DNA of 6,444 nt from Devosia sp. (GTDB taxonomy: Bacteria > Pseudomonadota > Alphaproteobacteria > Rhizobiales > Devosiaceae). The notes beneath the pieces are model-generated. The model was not told the origin of the DNA and searched no databases. It was given only the letters and a program-made list of their open reading frames with translations. The stretch covers positions 1 to 6,444 of the forward strand of contig JAQGKG010000476.1 in the NCBI GenBank assembly GCA_028290245.1, given 5' to 3'. This document shows, piece after piece, positions 1 to 6,444 of the stretch; the first letter of the stretch is position 1, and the number at the start of each line of letters is the position of its first letter. The position numbers and the translations under genes were made by a program.

Positions 1-1049
1 ACTTCGCCATTCAGTGTTCGCCAGATCATCCTTGGATCAAGGCTCATCCGGAATGGTTCGACTGGCGGCCCGATGGCACCATTAAATATGCCGAGAATCC
101 CCCGAAGAAGTACGAGGACATCGTCAACGTCCACTTCTACCGCGATGCCATTCCCAGCATCTGGTACGAGCTACGCGACATCGTGCTGCTGTGGATCGAC
201 CACGGTGTCAAAATTTTCCGCGTCGACAATCCCCATACCAAGCCGTTCCCGTTCTGGGAGTGGATGATCGGGGAAGTTCGCACCAAGCACCCCGGCGTCG
301 TGTTCCTGTCAGAGGCTTTTACCCGCCCCAAGGTCATGAAGCGCCTTGCCAAGGTCGGGTTCGCCCAGAGCTATTCCTACTTCACCTGGCGCAACCAAAA
401 GTGGGAACTGGAGCAGTACCTCAACGAACTGACGAAGGAAGACAGCCGCCACTACATGCGGCCCAATTTCTTCACCACCACCCATGACATCAATCCGCGC
501 TACCTGCAGACCAGCGGGCGCCCCGGCTTCCAGACGCGCCTCATCCTCGGGGCAACGTTGGCGGGCAGCTACGGCGTCTATAACGGCTTTGAGATCTGCG
601 AAGCCGAGGCGGTGCCGGGCAAGGAGGAATATCTCAATTCGGAAAAATACGAGATCCGGGCCTGGGATATGGACCGGCCGGACAATATCAAGTCGGACAT
701 CAAATTCCTTAATCAACTGCGCCGAGAACATAAGGCGCTGCAGCAGTTCACCAATCTCGATTTCTACCTAGCGTGGAACGACAACATCATGTGCTATGGC
801 AAGTACACAGATGACCTGTCCGACTTCCTGCTGTTTCATGTCTGTCTTGACCCGCACAACGCCCAGGGTGCCGATTTCGAGCTTCCGCTTTGGAAGTTCG
901 GCCTTTCGGATGACGCCTCGATCGAGGTCGAGGACATGGTCACCGGCCACCGTTTAACCTGGTACGGCAAGTACCAGCACATCCATCTTGATCCCTACTA
1001 CAAGCCCTATGCAATCTGGCGCCTGATCCCGCCGGGAGCCGCACAATGA
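1..1049 (+). CDS. glgE: Alpha-1,4-glucan:maltose-1-phosphate maltosyltransferase, 5'-truncated by window edge
   Basis: GlgE transfers maltosyl units from alpha-maltose-1-phosphate to the non-reducing end of an alpha-1,4-glucan and releases phosphate. It is a cytosolic GH13 enzyme. The reading frame begins at base 3 (two bases of a preceding codon are visible) and runs 348 codons to TGA at 1047-1049. This is about half of a usual protein of roughly 660-700 residues, so the N-terminal domains and the start of the barrel are missing. The visible part opens with the GlgE-typical stretch around CSPDHPW and ENPPKKYED. The GH13 triad is recognisable: nucleophile Asp in FRVDNPHTKP (codon 225-227), acid/base Glu in FLSEAFTRP (312-314), and the third Asp in TTTHDIN (486-488). 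The spacing resembles that of Streptomyces GlgE (D394, E423, D480). The later motif EEYLNSEKYEIR is also a GlgE hallmark. The C-terminus appears complete. The stop codon overlaps the mak start. No frameshift is seen. Confidence 0.96.
   Translation, partial: FAIQCSPDHPWIKAHPEWFDWRPDGTIKYAENPPKKYEDIVNVHFYRDAIPSIWYELRDIVLLWIDHGVKIFRVDNPHTKPFPFWEWMIGEVRTKHPGVVFLSEAFTRPKVMKRLAKVGFAQSYSYFTWRNQKWELEQYLNELTKEDSRHYMRPNFFTTTHDINPRYLQTSGRPGFQTRLILGATLAGSYGVYNGFEICEAEAVPGKEEYLNSEKYEIRAWDMDRPDNIKSDIKFLNQLRREHKALQQFTNLDFYLAWNDNIMCYGKYTDDLSDFLLFHVCLDPHNAQGADFELPLWKFGLSDDASIEVEDMVTGHRLTWYGKYQHIHLDPYYKPYAIWRLIPPGAAQ
1034..1038 (+). promoter_or_regulatory. Ribosome binding site for mak
   Basis: GGGAG lies seven bases before the ATG at 1046, inside the last codons of glgE. 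Its match to the Shine-Dalgarno core and its spacing support the 1046 start over the next in-frame ATG at 1136. With the ATGA overlap it implies translation coupled to glgE. Confidence 0.6.
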
Positions 1050-2605
1050 CGGCGCGTGAAAGCGGCTTGACCGAGCAACTGGCCCTGCTGACCTCATCGG
1101 ACGGTAGTCTGGTCTCGGCATTGAGTGGACCCGAGATGGATCTGTTGCAGAGCACGACCCTTCCCCAGTTCCTGCCAGGGCAGCGATGGTTCGGCGCTAA
1201 AGACCGCGCCATCTCAAGCGTAAGCCTGCTGCCGCTGGCAGAGCTGGAAATGGGCAGTCACGCGTTGCTGGTCGCCGATGTCCATCTGGGGCATGAAACG
1301 CAACGCTACCTGCTGCCGGTTTCTGCGGTGTGGGGCGATGACAATGGAAGCAGCGGTGAAACAGCATTGGCGCCAGTGCTCGCCCATATCAAGATCGGAA
1401 CCAGCAAGGGACTGCTGACCGACAGCGCGCTTGAGCCCGCGCTGGCTCGCTCACTGCTCGACGCGATGCGAAACGAAGGACAACTGGCGGCTCCTGGAGG
1501 GGTCGTCCAGTTCCTCGGCAGCGATGCGCTGCGCCGGCGCGACGATGCTGCGAAGCCACGTCCACTTGGCGCCGAGCAAAGCAATGTGTCGATTGCCTTT
1601 GGCAGCAGCATTATTCTCAAGCTGTATCGCCGGCTACGAGCCGGTGAACAACCTGACGTGGAAGTCGCCCGGTTTCTGACTGGAGTGGCGCAGTTTCGCA
1701 GCACGCCGGAATTTCTCGGTGAAATCCAGTATCGCCCGGATGAAGGCGAGGCGACGACCCTCGCTGCAGCTTTTGCATTCGTGCCGAACCAGGGCGATGC
1801 CTGGGCGGCGGTTACTCGGGCATTGGGGCAAAGCTTGCTGGACGGGCATGGCGATGGCGCTGCCTGGATCGGGAGCATCCTCGGCCAGCGCACCGCCGAG
1901 ATGCACAAGGCTTTTGCCGTCGAGACCATCGACCCTGCCTTTGCCGTCGAGCCGCTACAATCGGCTGACGTGGCGGCTTGGGCAGCAGAGGCGGTGGTGG
2001 AAACCCGTGACCTGCTCGACCAGCTCCAAAACGGTCTTTCGAGGCTTTCACCATCAGCACGCACCATCGCAGAACAGGTGCTTGGCGAGCGTGACAATCT
2101 GATCGATCGCATCGAGGCCGCCTCGACCATGCAGCCCTCGGGCGGTCGTTCGCGCATACACGGCGATTATCATCTCGGTCAGGTTCTGGTCACCGACGGC
2201 GACGTCATGATCATCGACTTCGAAGGCGAGCCCAAACGGAGCCTTGCCGAACGCCGCGCCAAATCCACGCCCCTGCGTGATGTAGCGGGCATGCTGCGCT
2301 CCTTCCACTATGCGGCATGGACTGCGCTCAACCGCTACGCCGATGAGAGAGGCGAAGTGCCCGACGCAGTGCGGGCACGTGCCGATCAGTGGCGGGCAGA
2401 CATGTCCGCGGATTTCGTCGGCGCATACGAAACATACATCGCTGGAGCTTCTAGCTATCCGACCGATCCGGCATTTGCCGATGCGCTGTCTGGTCTCTTT
2501 CTGATCCATAAAGCCATCTACGAAGTCGGCTACGAACTCGCGAACAGGCCCGATTGGGTCGAAATCCCGTTGAGCGGGATCCGAGACCTTTTACACAAGG
2601 GCTAA
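1046..2605 (+). CDS. mak: Maltokinase, stand-alone form without a TreS domain
   Basis: Maltokinase (also called Pep2) phosphorylates maltose with ATP to give alpha-maltose-1-phosphate, the donor used by GlgE. The protein has 519 residues. An N-terminal cap domain carries the family signature QRWFGAKDR (residues 46-54). The ATP-binding part has EQSNVSIAFG (177-186), followed by Lys192 in ILKLYRR, the likely nucleotide-contacting lysine. The catalytic loop is IHGDYHLGQ (371-379) with Asp374 as likely base. The metal-binding motif is IIDFEGEP (389-396) with Asp391, the DFE variant normal in maltokinases, and PLRDVAGMLRSF (409-420) follows. It is somewhat longer than mycobacterial maltokinases (about 455). 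In many proteobacteria this domain is the C-terminal half of a TreS-Mak fusion; here it is a separate gene, and no TreS sequence precedes it. The start at 1046 is supported by a good ribosome binding site and the ATGA overlap with glgE. Family assignment is firm; in vitro substrate is inferred from homology and context. Confidence 0.95.
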   Translation: MTARESGLTEQLALLTSSDGSLVSALSGPEMDLLQSTTLPQFLPGQRWFGAKDRAISSVSLLPLAELEMGSHALLVADVHLGHETQRYLLPVSAVWGDDNGSSGETALAPVLAHIKIGTSKGLLTDSALEPALARSLLDAMRNEGQLAAPGGVVQFLGSDALRRRDDAAKPRPLGAEQSNVSIAFGSSIILKLYRRLRAGEQPDVEVARFLTGVAQFRSTPEFLGEIQYRPDEGEATTLAAAFAFVPNQGDAWAAVTRALGQSLLDGHGDGAAWIGSILGQRTAEMHKAFAVETIDPAFAVEPLQSADVAAWAAEAVVETRDLLDQLQNGLSRLSPSARTIAEQVLGERDNLIDRIEAASTMQPSGGRSRIHGDYHLGQVLVTDGDVMIIDFEGEPKRSLAERRAKSTPLRDVAGMLRSFHYAAWTALNRYADERGEVPDAVRARADQWRADMSADFVGAYETYIAGASSYPTDPAFADALSGLFLIHKAIYEVGYELANRPDWVEIPLSGIRDLLHKG

Positions 2606-2610
2606 AGCCC

Positions 2611-2614
2611 GGGA
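2611..2614 (+). promoter_or_regulatory. Weak ribosome binding site for glgB
   Basis: GGGA, seven bases before the ATG at 2622, is the only Shine-Dalgarno-like string in the 16-base mak-glgB spacer. The gap is too short for a separate promoter to be likely, so glgB is probably read on the glgE-mak transcript. Confidence 0.4.
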
Positions 2615-2621
2615 TTGCACG

Positions 2622-4829
2622 ATGAATCAAGAAACTGAGCAGCTTTCGGCCTATCCTTCCGACGTAGAAGCGATCGTCCGGGGGCGCCACGGGAACCCCT
2701 TTGTGACGCTTGGGATGCAGGGCGGCGATGGTGCGCCCGTGGCGATCAACGTCTTTGCCCCGCAGGCCACTGCGGTGGAAATCGTCGACGGGGTGAGCGG
2801 CGAAAAACTCGTGTCGCTCAAGCGTATTCACCCCGAGGGCTTTTTTTCCGCCTTCATCCCGAAACGGACCGAACGGTTTCCGTACCGGCTGGCGTTGTCG
2901 GCAGGAGACTTCCATTGGGAGGTCGAGGACCCCTATCGTTTCCCGATGGTTCTTGGTGAGATTGACGAATACCTTTTTGGTGAGGGCCGGCACCACCATC
3001 TTTACGAGCATCTGGGCGCTCATCCCCGCAGCATGGAGGGGGTCGATGGCGTAGCCTTTGCCGTATGGGCCCCAAACGCTTCGCGGGTCAGCGTCGTCGG
3101 TGAGTTCAACGCCTGGGACGGGCGGCGCCACCCCATGCGCAAGCGCATCGGAGCCGGCATCTGGGAGCTGTTCATTCCCGGCCTGCAGCGCGGCACCGTC
3201 TATAAATATGAGATCATTGGCCAGCATGGCGAGCGGCTGCCACTCAAGGCAGATCCGCTATCGTTCTATCAGGAGCAGGCTCCCGCAACTGCCTCGATCG
3301 TCCACGGTCTGCCGCAGCACGAGTGGCAGGACAGCGAGTGGATGGGCACGCGCGCCAGTCGGCAGGAACTTTCCGCCCCTGTGTCGATCTATGAGCTGCA
3401 TCTCGGTTCCTGGCGCACCGCGGCGGACGGCACAAAGCTGGATTACGATGCGATCGCCGATCTGCTGGTTCCCTACATCGTGGACATGGGCTTTACCCAT
3501 GTGGAGCTGATGCCAGTATCCGAGCACCCTTTTGGTGGGTCATGGGGCTACCAGCCTGTTGGCCTGTTCGCCCCAACCAGCCGCTTTGGCACACCGGAAG
3601 CGTTCGCGCGCTTCGTCGACCGCTTTCACACGGCCAATATCGCCGTGCTGATCGACTGGGTGCCGGCGCACTTCCCCTCCGATGCGCATGGTCTCGTGCA
3701 GTTCGACGGCACCGCGCTCTATGAACACGCCGATCCGCGCCTGGGCTTCCATCGCGACTGGAACACGCTGATCTACAATTTCGGCCGCAACGAAGTGGCG
3801 AACTTTCTCGAGGCCAGCGCGCTATTTTGGCTCGATAAATTCCATGTCGACGGGCTGCGCGTCGATGCGGTGGCGTCGATGCTCTATCTCGATTATTCCC
3901 GCAATGCCGGAGAGTGGATCCCCAACAAGTTCGGCGGCAACGAAAACCTCGAAGCTATCGAATTCCTCAGGGGGACCAATACGCGCGCCTATGGTCTCTA
4001 CGAGGGGTCACAGACGATCGCCGAGGAGTCCACGGCTTTTCCCGGGGTCAGCCGACCGATCTACGATGGCGGCCTTGGCTTCGGCTACAAGTGGAACATG
4101 GGGTGGATGCACGACACGCTGCATTACATGCAGACGGACCCGCTCTATCGCCAGCACCACCATGGCGAGATGACCTTCGGCATGCATTATGCCTACACCG
4201 AGAACTTCGTGCTGCCGCTGAGCCATGACGAGGTTGTCTATGGCAAGGGCTCGATGCTCGGGAAAATGCCGGGCGACCGCTGGCAGAAATTTGCCAATCT
4301 TCGCGCCTATTATGCATTCATGTGGGCGCATCCCGGCAAGAAGCTCATTTTCATGGGCTGCGAATTTGGCCAGGAGCGGGAGTGGAACCACGACCAGTCG
4401 CTCGACTGGCACCTGCTCGACGACCCCATGCACGGCGGCGTCCAGTCGCTGGTGCGCGATCTCAACCGCGTCTATCGCGAGAACGAGGCGCTGCACCAAC
4501 TAGACAGCGATCCAGCCGGGTTCGAATGGATCGATGCCAGCGATACGGAGGGAAGCGTTTTTCTGTTCCTGCGCAAGGGTCGCGAAGGCGTCAAGCCAGT
4601 GGTCATCGCCTGCAACATGACACCCGCCGTTCGGTATGACTACCGGGTCGGCGTACCGCAGGGCGGCAGCTGGGGTGAAATCCTCAATTCCGACGCGGAG
4701 ACTTATAGCGGCTCCAACGTCGGCAATGGCGGCGAGATCAACGCCGAAGATCTTGAGTGGCACGGACGTCCGGCATCGCTTCGTTTGACGCTACCGCCAC
4801 TCGCGGTGATCATGCTGACGCCGAGCTGA
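2622..4829 (+). CDS. glgB: 1,4-alpha-glucan (glycogen) branching enzyme
   Basis: GlgB cuts an alpha-1,4-glucan chain and re-attaches the piece by an alpha-1,6 bond, creating the branches of glycogen. It is cytosolic and belongs to GH13. The protein has 735 residues, close to the 728 of E. coli GlgB. Domains in order: an N1 beta-sandwich (about 12-115), a second CBM48 domain (about 140-235, with FAVWAPNASRVSVVGEFNAW at 146-165), the catalytic barrel starting near SIYELHLGSW (255-264), and a C-terminal beta domain from about 630. Conserved regions: DWVPAHFP (345-352), GLRVDAVASM with nucleophile Asp415, IAEEST with acid/base Glu468, and LSHDEVVYGKGS with Asp536. Each is ten residues beyond the E. 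coli counterpart (D405, E458, D526), so the fold appears intact. It lies 16 bases after mak, which fits a glgE-mak-glgB operon in which GlgB branches the linear chains made by GlgE. No glgC or glgA is in the window. Confidence 0.98.
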   Translation: MNQETEQLSAYPSDVEAIVRGRHGNPFVTLGMQGGDGAPVAINVFAPQATAVEIVDGVSGEKLVSLKRIHPEGFFSAFIPKRTERFPYRLALSAGDFHWEVEDPYRFPMVLGEIDEYLFGEGRHHHLYEHLGAHPRSMEGVDGVAFAVWAPNASRVSVVGEFNAWDGRRHPMRKRIGAGIWELFIPGLQRGTVYKYEIIGQHGERLPLKADPLSFYQEQAPATASIVHGLPQHEWQDSEWMGTRASRQELSAPVSIYELHLGSWRTAADGTKLDYDAIADLLVPYIVDMGFTHVELMPVSEHPFGGSWGYQPVGLFAPTSRFGTPEAFARFVDRFHTANIAVLIDWVPAHFPSDAHGLVQFDGTALYEHADPRLGFHRDWNTLIYNFGRNEVANFLEASALFWLDKFHVDGLRVDAVASMLYLDYSRNAGEWIPNKFGGNENLEAIEFLRGTNTRAYGLYEGSQTIAEESTAFPGVSRPIYDGGLGFGYKWNMGWMHDTLHYMQTDPLYRQHHHGEMTFGMHYAYTENFVLPLSHDEVVYGKGSMLGKMPGDRWQKFANLRAYYAFMWAHPGKKLIFMGCEFGQEREWNHDQSLDWHLLDDPMHGGVQSLVRDLNRVYRENEALHQLDSDPAGFEWIDASDTEGSVFLFLRKGREGVKPVVIACNMTPAVRYDYRVGVPQGGSWGEILNSDAETYSGSNVGNGGEINAEDLEWHGRPASLRLTLPPLAVIMLTPS

Positions 4830-5116
4830 ACAAATAACAAATGTTGTTTTGGCGGAAGCGTTCAGGGCGTTAAATAGGCGTAGTCGAAGCAGAAAATCGA
4901 ATGGTCAAGAGCGCGATCTGCATAGCTGGCGCATAATAACTATTTGCGTTTGCTCATGATTAGTCGTTACGACGCAATAGGTTGTCCCAAGTTAAGAGCG
5001 GAACGCCGGGCTTCATCTTAGGTTTGTGCTTCGCGGTACTTAGGTCCGCCATCTTTCACATGAGTGCTGCAATGCTTGCCGTAAATTTTGACGCCCTTCA
5101 GGCGCAACCATTATCC
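4830..5116. other. glgB-treZ intergenic region with no convincing gene
   Basis: Composition is visibly more AT-rich than the flanking genes, mainly between 4830 and 4980. I found no tRNA, no known riboswitch pattern, and only very short ORFs lacking good ribosome binding sites. It holds a weak hairpin just after glgB (4836-4848), a short palindrome (4963-4973), a pair of CTTAGGT repeats (5017-5023 and 5039-5045), and two ATGs in the treZ frame (5060, 5072). Its length suggests that treZ may have its own promoter, but I could not identify a convincing -35/-10 pair: the AT-rich CATAAT at 4932-4937 has no good partner at the right distance. Confidence 0.6.
4836..4850 (+). terminator. Weak candidate terminator hairpin after glgB
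   Basis: AACAA and TTGTT form a perfect five-pair stem around a three-base loop, and the right arm runs on into extra Ts (4849-4850). It starts seven bases after the glgB stop. The stem is AT-rich and short, so intrinsic termination would be inefficient at best. Confidence 0.2.
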
Positions 5117-6444
5117 ATGTCTTTTGCGCCTATACTGCTGGGGGAGGCGGTGGTTTTCCGGTTGTGGGCGCCGCTGTACGAGCGGGTACTGCTGAAGCTG
5201 GAAAATGCAGAGCCCGTCGAAATGCAACCTGCAGCGGAAGGGTGGCACCAGTGCGAAGTCCGCGGTGCGGGTCCCGGAACACTTTACAAGTTCATCGGAC
5301 CCGATGACGTCGAATTTCCCGATTCCGCTTCACTATTCCAGCCGCAAGACGTCCATGGTCCGAGCGAGGTGATCGACCTTCAGTCGAATCCCTGGCGCGC
5401 CGATACCTGGAAAGGCCGGCCATGGGAGGAGATGGTCATTTACGAAATGCACATCGGCACCTTCACTAGCGAGGGAAGCTTTCTAAGCGCCATCGATCGG
5501 CTCGATCACTTGGCCCAACTCGGGGTCACTGCAATCCAGATAATGCCGTTGAGCGATTTCCGTGGAGCCTTCAACTGGGGCTATGACGGGGTCATGCCCT
5601 ATGCTCCAGACAGCAGCTACGGCCGGCCGGAGGACCTGATGGCACTGGTCGACGCCGCCCACGAGCGTGGTATCAGCGTCTTCCTCGACGTGGTCTATAA
5701 CCACTTTGGGCCGGACGGTAATCATATGGCCAACTATGCGCCCCTGTTTACCGACAAGCATCAGTCACCGTGGGGCCAGGGCATCAATTTCGATGGTGAA
5801 GGCGCCAAATGGGTGCGCGAATTCGTCGTCCAGAACGCCATCTATTGGATGACGCAGTTCAGAATAGACGGCCTGCGTCTGGACGCGGTGCATGCGATTG
5901 TTGACGACAGCGAAGAGCACATCCTTCATGAACTTGCGCGCCGGGTCAAAGCGGCTGCGGCCGACCGTGCCGTCCATCTGATTGTGGAGAACGAAGAGAA
6001 CGACAGCGACCTATTGCGGCGCGATGAAGATGGTTCACCGCCGCTGTTCACCGCTCAGTGGAACGACGATCTGCATCACGTTCTGCACGTCGCCGCCACG
6101 GGGGAAACATTCGGCTATTACGCCGACTACGACGAGTACACCAAAAAGCTAGCGCGGTCCTTGGCGCAGGGCTTTGTGTTTCAGGGTGAACAGATGCCCT
6201 ACAGCGGGAAGCGGCGCGGCAAGCCAAGCGCCGAACTTCCGCCCACGGCTTTTATTTCCTTTATCCAAAACCACGACCAGATAGGTAACCGGGCACTCGG
6301 CGACCGGATGATAGCTTATCGGAGCGAAACCGAACTGAAGGCAATCGCGGCGGTCTGCATGATTGCGCCAGCAATCCCGATGTTATTCATGGGCGAGGAG
6401 TGGGGCGCGCCGGAGCCGTTTCCCTACTTTTGCGATTTCAACGA
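5117..6444 (+). CDS. treZ: Maltooligosyltrehalose trehalohydrolase, 3'-truncated by window edge
   Basis: TreZ hydrolyses the alpha-1,4 bond next to the trehalosyl end made by TreY, releasing free trehalose from glycogen-derived maltooligosaccharides. It is a cytosolic GH13 enzyme. The frame is open for 442 codons to the window end, about three quarters of a usual protein of nearly 600. The N-terminal CBM48-like domain (1 to about 95) carries VFRLWAP (13-19). The barrel begins at VIYEMHIGTF (107-116). Conserved regions: DVVYNHFGP (191-199), DGLRLDAVHA with nucleophile Asp256, LIVENEEND with acid/base Glu291, and FIQNHDQIGNR with Asp387, then FMGEEWGAPEPFPYF (424-438), a TreZ signature. Positions resemble the Sulfolobus triad (D252, E283, D377). 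ATG 5117 is chosen because MSFAPILL sits where homologues usually begin, but its ribosome site is poor (AGG 14 bases upstream). In-frame ATGs at 5072 and 5060 would add 15 or 19 residues. Enzyme identity is firm; the start is not. Confidence 0.93.
   Translation, partial: MSFAPILLGEAVVFRLWAPLYERVLLKLENAEPVEMQPAAEGWHQCEVRGAGPGTLYKFIGPDDVEFPDSASLFQPQDVHGPSEVIDLQSNPWRADTWKGRPWEEMVIYEMHIGTFTSEGSFLSAIDRLDHLAQLGVTAIQIMPLSDFRGAFNWGYDGVMPYAPDSSYGRPEDLMALVDAAHERGISVFLDVVYNHFGPDGNHMANYAPLFTDKHQSPWGQGINFDGEGAKWVREFVVQNAIYWMTQFRIDGLRLDAVHAIVDDSEEHILHELARRVKAAAADRAVHLIVENEENDSDLLRRDEDGSPPLFTAQWNDDLHHVLHVAATGETFGYYADYDEYTKKLARSLAQGFVFQGEQMPYSGKRRGKPSAELPPTAFISFIQNHDQIGNRALGDRMIAYRSETELKAIAAVCMIAPAIPMLFMGEEWGAPEPFPYFCDFN

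Noticed and set aside
1912..1951. Repeated TTTGCCGTCGAG giving AFAVE twice, nine residues apart, in mak
   Set aside because: It lies in a variable linker region of the kinase and the flanking bases do not match, so there is no good evidence for a tandem duplication.
1306..2157. A 283-codon open frame on the minus strand opposite mak, and other long antisense frames opposite glgE, glgB and treZ
   Set aside because: Their translations are rich in Ser, Arg and Ala with no recognisable family, and they lie fully opposite genes with clear conserved motifs. This is the usual antisense openness of GC-rich coding DNA.
4901..4936. Eleven-codon ATG frame in the glgB-treZ gap, a possible leader peptide
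   Set aside because: No ribosome site, no run of regulatory codons, and no attenuator-like hairpins after it.
4849..4959. Short + strand frame of 36 codons beginning with TTG just after glgB, continuing to TGA at 4957-4959
   Set aside because: No usable ribosome site, a rare start codon, basic low-complexity composition and no resemblance to a known small protein or decayed gene.
4944..4977. TTGCGT and ACGCAA inverted repeat in the gap
   Set aside because: Six pairs around a 22-base loop with no further pairing or T run; easily explained by chance.
5984..6004. TreZ acid/base region reads VENEEND rather than the AE-starting form of archaeal enzymes
   Set aside because: The catalytic Glu291 is retained, and ENxxN-type variants are, to my knowledge, common in proteobacterial TreZ, so this is not a lost active site.

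Overview
This window is a carbohydrate-metabolism segment of a fairly GC-rich bacterial chromosome. All recognisable genes are on the + strand. The protein sequences and gene order look proteobacterial, most likely alphaproteobacterial (sphingomonad or rhizobial type). That placement comes from recognising the style of the sequences, not from a search, so it is moderate confidence only.

Layout: (1) 1-1049 is the C-terminal half of glgE (maltosyltransferase using maltose-1-phosphate), cut by the window's left edge. (2) 1046-2605 is a stand-alone maltokinase gene (mak, also called pep2), joined to glgE by an ATGA stop/start overlap. (3) 2622-4829 is a full-length glgB (glycogen branching enzyme), 16 bases after mak. 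(4) 4830-5116 is a gap of 287 bases with no convincing gene and only weak candidate signals. (5) 5117-6444 is the first 442 codons of treZ (maltooligosyltrehalose trehalohydrolase), cut by the right edge.

Together the first three genes form a tight, probably co-transcribed unit for the GlgE route to alpha-glucan. Mak makes maltose-1-phosphate from maltose and ATP, GlgE adds maltosyl units to a glucan, and GlgB introduces alpha-1,6 branches. TreZ works with TreY in the opposite direction, releasing trehalose from alpha-glucan ends. Trehalose becomes maltose through TreS, which is not in the window, so treS and treY would have to lie elsewhere for the glucan-trehalose cycle to close. The catalytic residues of all four enzymes can be found, so all look functional as far as they are visible.

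I see no RNA gene, mobile element, CRISPR array, prophage or evidently new system. The points most worth a second look are the maltokinase lacking the TreS domain it is often fused to, and the treZ upstream region with its uncertain start and short repeats.
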